The notes beneath the pieces were generated by a model that worked only from the letters and a program-made list of their open reading frames with translations, did no database searches and had not been told where the DNA came from. The translations under genes were made by a program, and so were the position numbers. DNA of 64,000 nucleotides, taken from NCBI RefSeq assembly GCF_002738225.1, contig NZ_PEBQ01000001.1, forward strand, positions 1-64,000, read 5' to 3'. Positions 32,467-39,211 of the stretch are shown here, piece after piece. This DNA is from Acetobacter pomorum. Lineage in GTDB: Bacteria > Pseudomonadota > Alphaproteobacteria > Acetobacterales > Acetobacteraceae. Every line of letters begins with the position of its first letter. Position 1 is the first letter of the stretch.

Positions 32467-32792
32467 CTACAGACCTGACATCAACTTTGACTGCTGACCT
32501 GACCTCCCAGGGCGTAACCGTAGACGCCAATCGTGTTGCAACTGCACTAGATCAGGCATGGGGCATTGCATCCGATTATTGTGGGCAGGATGTGACCACC
32601 CTTGATCCGATGCCGCAGACCATCACCCGCACAGTGATGGACATTGCAGCAGCCATCTACCATCAGGCAGCGCGTGATCGGTCTGTCACCCAAGAACAGA
32701 CCGAAGGCGTAGGCGCAACCAGCTTCGGGCTGACAGCGTGGGCAGACATACTGGAAAACCTTGACCCTTGGCGTGGCTTTCATGTGGCTTGA
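32463..32792 (+). CDS. Head-tail connector-like protein (109 aa)
   Basis: A small helical protein with LTADLTSQGVTVDANRVATAL, TITRTVMDIAAAIYHQAAR and a closing WADILENLDPWRG, the pattern of HK97 gp6-like connectors (an early acidic helix, a helix ending in YH/YY, then a C-terminal strand). It would plug the portal and offer the surface to which tails bind, which matters if the tail comes from a helper. The start ATG overlaps the HNH stop. The family call is tentative. Confidence 0.6.
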   Translation: MTTDLTSTLTADLTSQGVTVDANRVATALDQAWGIASDYCGQDVTTLDPMPQTITRTVMDIAAAIYHQAARDRSVTQEQTEGVGATSFGLTAWADILENLDPWRGFHVA

Positions 32793-32868
32793 AAATCTCT
32801 CAGAGCTGGGGTTTCAAGACCGTCTGGGGGGTCAAAAAATAGTTAGTTTTGAATTGGGATTTTGAAAA

Positions 32869-34503
32869 ATGGGCCTTCGTGGACCCGGCGCGAAACCGGC
32901 TTTAAGGACAAAGACCCCAGCACCATTGCCGCTCTTTGGTGATGCACCCGGTAGGGACCAAGCTGTAAGCACCGGTGAACTTCCACTGGTAGGTGAAACG
33001 CGGGCAGAGCGGCTTATCTGCTGGATAGAGCGCCTAATAATTACCAGTGGCGCTCTGGCAGGACAGCCGATGCGACTGGATGAGTGGCAGAAAGATATCA
33101 TCCGGTCTTTGTATGAGACAGATGAAAACGGCCTGCGCTTTGTGCGCACTGGCGTTGTCAGCATGGGCCGGAAGAACGGTAAGACAGGGCTGGCATCAGC
33201 TTTGGCGCTTGCCCATTTGTGTGGGCCTGAAGCTGTGAAACGTGGGCAGGTGTTGAGTGCTGCCGCAGACCGAGGGCAAGCCTCTATTGTATTTGATGAG
33301 ATGATCGCGTTTGCCCTGGAACAGCCCCAGCTTGCTGCGCGCCTGGTAGTGCGAGCCTACAATAAAACCGTAGAGGATGCCGTGACCGGCTCGGTCTATA
33401 AGGCACTGTCAGCAGATGCTCGTAAGGCACACGGCCTTTCACCAACCTTTGCGATTGCGGATGAGGTTGCCCAGTGGCGCGACCGTGATCTGTTTGACGC
33501 ACTCAAGACCGGCGGCGGCGCGCACAGGGAAAGCCTGCTGCTGGGCATTTCCACCAGATCACCAGATGCAGATAACCCACTTGAGGAGCTTTTACGTTAC
33601 GGTGCCAGCGTGGCAGATGGCACCTTCCCAGATCGGACGTTCAAGTCCTTTGTCTGGTCCGCGCCTATGGATGCAGACCCGTGGGTTGAGGCAACGTGGC
33701 GCATGGCAAACCCTGCGCTGGGCACATTCCGCAGCGTGGAGGACATACGCTCCCAGGCAATGCAGGCCATGCGCGTGCCGTCACAGGAAGCAGCTTTTCG
33801 AGCTTACACCCTGAACCAGCCGGTGACATCAGACGTGCGGTTTCTACGCCCTGATGATTGGGACGCCTGCGCGGGAGAGGCCGAAGCAGCAGGGCCGTGT
33901 TATTGTGGGCTTGATCTGGCGTCAGGCGCATCTGACTTGACGGCCTTTAGCTTCTATTGGCCGGAAACCGGAAAACTGACCGTCAAGGCATTCTTGCCAA
34001 GTGAGCTGGTGGACGTGAAGCAATCCGAAGATCACGCACCATACCGGGAATGGCTTTCGGCTGGCCTGATTGAAGCGATACCGGGTAGGGCGATTGATCG
34101 CGCATGGCTTCTGATGTGGGTTGCGCAAGCCATAGAAGGGCTGGATGTGGTTGCTATCGGGTTGGACAGGTGGAACCTGAAAGACTTGGAGGCCGTAGCA
34201 GACCGTGAGGGCATAAGCCTACCGCTGTCACCCGTGGGCATGGGCTACGCCTCCCAGAGCCCCGCCATAACGGCTTTTGAAACCGCAGTGCTACAAGGCA
34301 CGCTGCAACACGGCGGCAATCCATTGCTGCGCTGGGCTGTATCGAACGCGGCTTTGGATGCTGACCCGGCGGGCAATCGCAAGTTGAGCAAGCAGCGTGC
34401 CAGAGGCCGTATTGACCCACTGGTTGCCAGCGTGGTGGCCGTAGGCTTGGCTGCGAGTGAACCCGCCGAGGAAGAACTATTTTTCGATGTGATCGCGTTG
34501 TGA
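32869..34503 (+). CDS. Phage terminase large subunit (544 aa)
   Basis: Begins MGLRGPGAKPALRTKTPAP, the usual start of HK97-type TerL. The ATPase has GVVSMGRKNGKTGLASALAL (Walker A about 98-106) and FAIADEVAQW (Walker B about 196-202). The C-terminal nuclease has YCGLDLASGASDLTAF near 345 and downstream acidic residues. It cuts and pumps DNA into proheads. A small terminase subunit is not seen; the HNH and connector genes lie upstream instead. The ribosome site is weak (TTTTGAAAA). Confidence 0.93.
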   Translation: MGLRGPGAKPALRTKTPAPLPLFGDAPGRDQAVSTGELPLVGETRAERLICWIERLIITSGALAGQPMRLDEWQKDIIRSLYETDENGLRFVRTGVVSMGRKNGKTGLASALALAHLCGPEAVKRGQVLSAAADRGQASIVFDEMIAFALEQPQLAARLVVRAYNKTVEDAVTGSVYKALSADARKAHGLSPTFAIADEVAQWRDRDLFDALKTGGGAHRESLLLGISTRSPDADNPLEELLRYGASVADGTFPDRTFKSFVWSAPMDADPWVEATWRMANPALGTFRSVEDIRSQAMQAMRVPSQEAAFRAYTLNQPVTSDVRFLRPDDWDACAGEAEAAGPCYCGLDLASGASDLTAFSFYWPETGKLTVKAFLPSELVDVKQSEDHAPYREWLSAGLIEAIPGRAIDRAWLLMWVAQAIEGLDVVAIGLDRWNLKDLEAVADREGISLPLSPVGMGYASQSPAITAFETAVLQGTLQHGGNPLLRWAVSNAALDADPAGNRKLSKQRARGRIDPLVASVVAVGLAASEPAEEELFFDVIAL

Positions 34504-34611
34504 TGTTGACACAGGAATCGGGTTTTGGCAGGTTCAGCAACGGAGTGTGATAACTCTTGAAACCTACAGCGGGCACGGCACGAGAAGCCGATAACCGCAC
34601 AACAGAATTTT

Positions 34612-34694
34612 CTCCGGGGGCGGTAAGGTATGTCCAGAGGGCAACCTTAAAGCCTTACCGGCCTGACTGTAGGCAGGTTTATCACCCCCCGGAG
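34612..34694 (+). ncRNA. Three-way-junction RNA motif, copy 2
   Basis: P1 CTCCGGGGG (34612-34620) with CCCCCGGAG (34686-34694). P2 CGGTAAGG (34621-34628) with CCTTACCG (34653-34660), leading through TATGTCCAG to AGG-GCAA-CCT (34638-34647) and then TAAAG (34648-34652). P3 CCTG (34662-34665) with CAGG (34674-34677). The joining strand is TTTATCA. The conserved strands and loop type match copy 1 at 1765-1847, while the stems differ in sequence but keep pairing. It lies 60 nt before the gene at 34755, between terL and the capsid block; a direct repeat GATAACCGCA occurs before and after it. Confidence 0.75.
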
Positions 34695-34754
34695 TCTGTT
34701 CGGTGTGATAACCGCATAGGCTCCGGCAACATTTGCCTACAGGAGTCGCACGTC

Positions 34755-35222
34755 ATGCGCTCATTGTCTCGTCGTGACATTTTCCCCGCATTTGGAGCTG
34801 CCGCACTGGCAGGCATTGCCGCCGCCGGGTTGGCAAAACCAGAAACCCTGACCGCCGCACCAGTTGCGAAGCCGGAAGGGTACAGCCCGATTATTGCTGC
34901 ACGGAATACCTATCAGAAAGCCCGCGCTTTGATTGAGACCATGAATGTATCGGAGCCTCCAGAAGCAATTCCTGGGCATCCAGATTATCCAGCATGGCAG
35001 AAAAAGCAGGATGCCTTATGCAAAACCATGTGGGATGCTGTGACATTTCTTTCTAGAGAACCTTCCAAAACATGGTTTGATATTAAAGCAAAATCAGAAG
35101 TTGCTAACTTAGAATTCCCTGAATATTGCCAAAGTTTCGTTATGGAAGAAGATGCCGATGAGGTGAGGCTTGCAATCTCACTCATCAATGATGTTACGCG
35201 CCTAAGCCAAGACCTGGTGTGA
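34755..35222 (+). CDS. Small protein with Tat-like signal, RNA-motif-linked (155 aa)
   Basis: Starts MRSLSRRDIFPAFGAAALAG, a twin-arginine-type signal peptide (SRRDIF then a hydrophobic stretch, probable cleavage after about residue 27). The rest is helical with a block PGHPDYPAWQKKQDALCKTM and DIKAKSEVANLEF. Small proteins of this style occur in prophages of acetic acid bacteria (recalled, not looked up); their function is unknown. An exported protein is unusual in an island head operon and suggests a lysogeny-conversion (moron) role. AGGAG precedes the ATG. The three-way-junction RNA is its leader. Confidence 0.65.
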   Translation: MRSLSRRDIFPAFGAAALAGIAAAGLAKPETLTAAPVAKPEGYSPIIAARNTYQKARALIETMNVSEPPEAIPGHPDYPAWQKKQDALCKTMWDAVTFLSREPSKTWFDIKAKSEVANLEFPEYCQSFVMEEDADEVRLAISLINDVTRLSQDLV

Positions 35223-35227
35223 ACCTA

Positions 35228-35299
35228 ACTGATTGGAAAAAAAATCAGTGATTGACTTTCCTATCAGAATTATATCTGATTGAAAAATCAATCAGGAGG
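35228..35299 (+). promoter_or_regulatory. Overlapping hairpins and SD upstream of the 35305 gene
   Basis: ACTGATT (35228-35234) pairs with AATCAGT (35243-35249). Downstream, ATCAGA (35263-35268) can pair with TCTGAT (35275-35280), but CTGATTG (35276-35282) can instead pair with CAATCAG (35289-35295), whose end overlaps the SD AGGAGG (35294-35299). The last two pairings exclude each other, as in a switch. A TTGACT box at 35252 may be a -35. Confidence 0.45.
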
Positions 35300-35304
35300 A
35301 AAAA

Positions 35305-35805
35305 ATGCGAGTAACAACTGCTTGGGCAATGTCAATTACTGGGGCAAATCGGTTGAAATTCAATGAAGCCGTTGCTGCTGGTCATTATCAGTGCGCTCCA
35401 GAAACAGCAGAACGGACAATGCGAGATTTTGACTTCGAAGACCTCATCGGTCTGACGGTTTTCGCACGTATGATGAAATTAGGTCTTAGCAAGCGTGTTG
35501 CTGCTGATATGGCCTGCCGGACAGTCGGTTATGTTCGTAACAATGGACAGGACTTACAGCGAGTGATTTTAGCACTTGCAGACGATGGTTCTGTTTGGGG
35601 TGGACCATATTATGGCGAGGGCAAGGATAATGGTCGCCCATATATTGACCCGAATAGCCCTCAAGCGGCCGCATCAATACAGGTCAATATTCCTCAAATT
35701 AAAAAATTCATAATCGAGCGTTGCCAATCTCTCGTCAAACAACACGGAGATGAGAATGGCAACATTCGTGCAATGTTTCCAGAAGGATGGGAAAAGAATC
35801 TATGA
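35305..35805 (+). CDS. Hypothetical island protein, possibly HTH (166 aa)
   Basis: The central part (MRDFDFEDLIGLTVFARMMKLGLSKRVAADMAC) resembles MerR-like phage DNA-binding proteins, in which an acidic EDL helix precedes an F-A-R-L helix and a G-x-S/T-x-R-x-A turn. The C-terminal half is not recognised. It could be a regulator of the island. The gene is AT-rich compared with terL and capsid genes, has a strong AGGAGG site and its own leader, and its TGA overlaps the next ATG (ATGA at 35802). It may have been inserted into the head operon. Confidence 0.6.
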   Translation: MRVTTAWAMSITGANRLKFNEAVAAGHYQCAPETAERTMRDFDFEDLIGLTVFARMMKLGLSKRVAADMACRTVGYVRNNGQDLQRVILALADDGSVWGGPYYGEGKDNGRPYIDPNSPQAAASIQVNIPQIKKFIIERCQSLVKQHGDENGNIRAMFPEGWEKNL

Positions 35806-35993
35806 CTTTGCGAGAAATAAAGTCTCGCACAGAAGAAATTACAAAAAAACTGCGTAGCTTAAAGACAGAATACCCAGATGAAATGCCAGATACAGCAATG
35901 GCTCATTGGGCAGAATTGGTAACGGAATTGAGCTGCTTGATAACCCGCCTGTACCGTCAGGCGCAAATGTATGAAAGACAGGTTTGTAAATGA
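35802..35993 (+). CDS. Free-standing copy of the capsid N-terminal (delta/scaffold-like) region (63 aa)
   Basis: The protein, MTLREIKSRTEEITKKLRSL onward, aligns end to end with the first 60 residues of the capsid protein just downstream (MTLREMQARKAEIATELRAL): shared LRxL, a YPDEMP/HPDALP step, WAELVTEL/WTELSTEL and a closing RQAQ. The first 17 bases of the two genes are identical. In HK97-type capsids this segment is the delta domain that acts as scaffold and is cut away by the protease. Here it exists as a separate protein that ends before the capsid fold. Both ends overlap neighbouring genes (ATGA). Confidence 0.75.
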   Translation: MTLREIKSRTEEITKKLRSLKTEYPDEMPDTAMAHWAELVTELSCLITRLYRQAQMYERQVCK

Positions 35994-37282
35994 CTTTGCG
36001 AGAAATGCAGGCACGTAAAGCAGAAATTGCAACTGAACTGCGTGCCTTGAATACTGCACATCCAGATGCATTGCCAACCGAAGCGCAGACCCGCTGGACA
36101 GAACTGTCCACCGAATTGGCCGGTTTAGAAAGCCGTATGGCGCGTCAGGCACAAATTGATGAACTGGACAGAACAGCGCCAGCCGATCGCATAGGCGGTG
36201 GTGCGCCAGTGCAGCCAGAAATCCGTGTTGCCGGGTTCGATGAACCAGCCAGAACGCCAGAGAATTTTGACGGCCTGTTCCTGCGCACACAGGAAGGTCA
36301 GACTGTTCCGGTTTTGGAGGCGCGGCATAGTCTTGCGTCATTCCTGCCTGCAACAGAAAACCGCGCACAAGAACTCGGCCTTGGTGGCTTCTTGCGTGCG
36401 CTTTATCGTGGCCCGCAGACTGAACTTGAACGCCGTGTCATGTCAGAAAGCAGCATTGGTTCCGGCGGTGCGCTTGTGCCTGTGCCAGTCGCTGCCGGTA
36501 TTCTTGATGAACTGCGAGCAGCAACGGTTTCTTTCCGCGCTGGTTGCAAAACTGTGCCGATGAGTTCCCAGTCTCTTACATTCGGGCGGCTTACGAAAAC
36601 TCCAGTGGGCGCATGGGGTGCCGAAAATTCGGCTATTCCTGAGGATCAAGGCGCGTTTGACCAGGTGAGACTGACAGCCAAACGCTGGGCAACTCGCTGC
36701 ACGATTAGCCGGGAGTTGCTGGAAGACGGCGAAAATGTCGATTCTATTATCCGCTCAGCCTTTGCGGCATCTGGTGCTTTGGCATTAGATCAGGCCATTC
36801 TGTTTGGTGATGGCACCGCCAACAGCCCGCTTGGCATTGTCAACACGCCAAGCATTCAGACATCAGCTCTCAACGGCAAGTTAACAAACTGGGACCCGGT
36901 TCTTGATGCCGTGCTTGATCTGGAAAACGTGAATGCAGGCAAGGTGTCTGCCATGATTATGGCGCCGCGCACCAACCGTGCAATTCGTGGTTTCAAGGAT
37001 GCCAACGGCAACCCATTATCTGCCCCGGCCGATGTTTCCACTATTCCGCGCCTCACAACCACAAGTGTTCCGGTTGACCAAGGCACGGATAAAAATGCCA
37101 GCAGCATTGTCATGGGTGACTTTTCCCAGGTCTATGTTGGTATGCGCACCAGCTTGCAGATTAGCGTGTTGAACGAACTGTATGCAGAAAACGGGCAGAT
37201 TGGCTTCGTGGCATGGATGCGTGCAGACGTTCTGGTTGTGCGGCCACAAACATTGCTGACCCTGACAGGCATTACGCAATGA
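35990..37282 (+). CDS. HK97-family major capsid protein (430 aa)
   Basis: An N-terminal coiled-coil delta domain (residues 1-65) is followed by a linker and the capsid fold: LGGFLRALYRGPQTELERRVMS, GGALVPVPVAAGILDELRAATVSF, AWGAENSAIPEDQGAFDQVRLTAKRWATRCTISRELLED and DQAILFGDGTANSPLGIVN. The C-terminus (GFVAWMRADVLVVRPQTLLTLTG) is the usual P-domain end. It forms the capsid shell after cleavage of the delta domain by the protease encoded next. Its gene is preceded by a small paralogue of its own N-terminus. Gene order capsid-protease-portal is reversed relative to classical HK97 portal-protease-capsid. Confidence 0.93.
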   Translation: MTLREMQARKAEIATELRALNTAHPDALPTEAQTRWTELSTELAGLESRMARQAQIDELDRTAPADRIGGGAPVQPEIRVAGFDEPARTPENFDGLFLRTQEGQTVPVLEARHSLASFLPATENRAQELGLGGFLRALYRGPQTELERRVMSESSIGSGGALVPVPVAAGILDELRAATVSFRAGCKTVPMSSQSLTFGRLTKTPVGAWGAENSAIPEDQGAFDQVRLTAKRWATRCTISRELLEDGENVDSIIRSAFAASGALALDQAILFGDGTANSPLGIVNTPSIQTSALNGKLTNWDPVLDAVLDLENVNAGKVSAMIMAPRTNRAIRGFKDANGNPLSAPADVSTIPRLTTTSVPVDQGTDKNASSIVMGDFSQVYVGMRTSLQISVLNELYAENGQIGFVAWMRADVLVVRPQTLLTLTGITQ

Positions 37283-37812
37283 CGGGCGCGACTGGCAGCG
37301 TGGAAAGGCGTTCGTGTGGCGTGGAATTTCGCGCCGCCGGTCGCAAACTGGAAGGCTATGCCGCAGTGTTTGGGGCATCAGCTCGCATTGGCAGTTTTTC
37401 AGAAACCATCCGTTCTGGGGCGTTTTCACAAACGCTCCAGAGCAACCCGGATATTCTTGCCTTGGTAGATCATGACCCTACTAGGCTGCTGGCACGCACG
37501 GCGTCTGGTTCGCTCAAACTGGCGGAAGACACGCGCGGCCTACATTTTGAACTGGCAATCCCAGACACCCAGCTTGGTCATGATGTTCTGGCTTTGGCCG
37601 AGCGGCGTGATCTGGGCGGCATGTCTTTTGGTTTCCGCGTCAAAGATGAAGCATGGCCCGCGTCAGATCAACGGGAACTGCGTGCAGTCGATCTGGTGGA
37701 GATCAGCGTTGTGCAGGCGTTTCCTGCCTATGCCGATACCACCATATCAGCACGTAGCCGTCTGGTTGGTCTGACACCTGCACAACGGCTGCGCTTCTTG
37801 GAGACAATCTGA
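37279..37812 (+). CDS. HK97-type prohead protease (177 aa)
   Basis: Features of the family: EGYAAVFGASARIGSFSETIRSGAF near the start, ILALVDHDPTRLLARTASGSL with the catalytic His, ELAIPDTQLGHDVLALAERRDLGGMSFGF with the catalytic Ser in GGMSFGF and VDLVEISVVQAFPAYADT. It trims the capsid delta domain. I use ATG 37279, overlapping the capsid stop; the ORF upstream is not supported. The next gene overlaps as TGATG. Confidence 0.92.
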   Translation: MTGATGSVERRSCGVEFRAAGRKLEGYAAVFGASARIGSFSETIRSGAFSQTLQSNPDILALVDHDPTRLLARTASGSLKLAEDTRGLHFELAIPDTQLGHDVLALAERRDLGGMSFGFRVKDEAWPASDQRELRAVDLVEISVVQAFPAYADTTISARSRLVGLTPAQRLRFLETI

Positions 37813-38936
37813 TGAGCTTTCTTGATCGCCTTTTTGGCCGCACAGAAAAGCGCGATACGGTATCAGCAGAACCTGTTTTGCCCAGCATGTGGTTTCCACG
37901 CGGTCCCGGCAATCCAGAAGGACTGTCAACTGTTCTGGCTTGCGTCAACGCGATTGGCAGCGGCATTGGTTCGCTGGATGTGTATGTTTACAACACATCT
38001 GGCGATACCAGAACAGAAGCCCCAAACCATCCAGTAGCGCGGCTGATACGCCAGCCAAACGAAAATCAGACATGGCCTGATCTTGTGGAATGGCTCATGG
38101 GTAGTGTTCTGCTGACAGGCAACGCGCTGCTGACCATCCAGTATGATGGTGCAGGCCGTCCTACGGGATTAACACCTGTGCCGTGGCAATGCGTGCAGGT
38201 GGATAGGCTGGCATCAGGTCGCCTGCGCTACACGGTCATTGCATGGCAAGGTATCACACGCACCTATCTGGATGACGAGGTTTTCCACCTGCGCGACCGT
38301 TCAGATGATGGGCTGATGGGACGTAGCAGGTTAAGCCGCGCAAGAGATGTGCATACGGCTGCTGCTGCCTTGCAAGATTACAGCCTGAACATGTGGCAGA
38401 ATCAAGCCACACCGAGCGGCATCATCACATTCGAAAATGCACGCCCTGGACCAACCGCACTGGATGAATTGAAGCAGGAAGTCCGCAACAAGTTTTCTGG
38501 CACCGGCAATGCACGTCAGGTCATGGTTATGTCCAATGGCATGAAGTGGCAATCCATTGGTATCAGCCCAGAAGATGCCGAAGCATTGGAAAGCCGCAAG
38601 TTCAGCGTTCAGGAACTGTGCCGTGTCTATGGTGTGCCACCACCGATTGTGCAGGATTACAGCAACAACACATTCACGAACGCAACACAGGCCAGCTTGT
38701 GGTTTGCCACCAATACGTTGCTGCCTTGGGCACGCAAGATTGAAGCTGAATTCAAGCGTTCAGTGTTTGGTGCATCCAGCCCGTTCGAAATGCACATAGA
38801 CCTGTCCAGTCTGATGCGTGGTGACTACGCAACCCGCTGGCAGTCCTATGGCATTGCCATACAGAACCAAATTCTGACCGTGAACGAAATTCGTGAGCAG
38901 GAAGGATACAATCCCAAGCAGGAGGATGCAGCGTGA
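37812..38936 (+). CDS. HK97-type phage portal protein (374 aa)
   Basis: The portal pattern is clear: STVLACVNAIGSGIGSLDVYVY near the start, HPVARLIRQPNENQTWPDLVEWLMGSVLLTGNALL, WQCVQVDRL, the SRLSRARDVHTAAAALQDYSLNMWQNQATPSGII block and the C-terminal VQELCRVYGVPPPIVQDYSNNTFTNATQASLWF. It forms the dodecameric channel for DNA entry and exit. It is the last structural gene; its stop overlaps a GTG start. Confidence 0.93.
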   Translation: MSFLDRLFGRTEKRDTVSAEPVLPSMWFPRGPGNPEGLSTVLACVNAIGSGIGSLDVYVYNTSGDTRTEAPNHPVARLIRQPNENQTWPDLVEWLMGSVLLTGNALLTIQYDGAGRPTGLTPVPWQCVQVDRLASGRLRYTVIAWQGITRTYLDDEVFHLRDRSDDGLMGRSRLSRARDVHTAAAALQDYSLNMWQNQATPSGIITFENARPGPTALDELKQEVRNKFSGTGNARQVMVMSNGMKWQSIGISPEDAEALESRKFSVQELCRVYGVPPPIVQDYSNNTFTNATQASLWFATNTLLPWARKIEAEFKRSVFGASSPFEMHIDLSSLMRGDYATRWQSYGIAIQNQILTVNEIREQEGYNPKQEDAA

Positions 38937-39211
38937 AATCGCGTTATGACCATCTGCCGCCCGGTCTTTTGCCTATTGTTTTGCGCCGTAAAGCTGCATC
39001 GGCATTTTTTGATGTAAGCGAAAGCACTTTTGACAAAATGGTTGAGCAGGGACTTGTCCCTAAACCGGCGCGTATAGGCTCAATATCAATCTGGTTTCGG
39101 CCTGCTTTAGTAGCAGCGGCGGCAAGAATGACCGGCACAGAACTGCAATATTCTGCCCAGGCAGAAATGCAGGATGCACCTAACGAATGGGATGCAATCG
39201 TTAAAAAATGA
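38933..39211 (+). CDS. AlpA/excisionase-like HTH protein (92 aa)
   Basis: A small protein with AASAFFDVSESTFDKMVEQGLVPKPARIGSISIW, the MerR/AlpA-type 'H-T-H then strand' pattern in which a DVSEST turn and a PxPxRIG wing are recognisable. AlpA-type proteins control integrase expression or act as excision factors in satellites. The GTG start overlaps the portal stop (38933-38936), and the stop overlaps the integrase ATG (39208). Confidence 0.72.
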   Translation: MKSRYDHLPPGLLPIVLRRKAASAFFDVSESTFDKMVEQGLVPKPARIGSISIWFRPALVAAAARMTGTELQYSAQAEMQDAPNEWDAIVKK

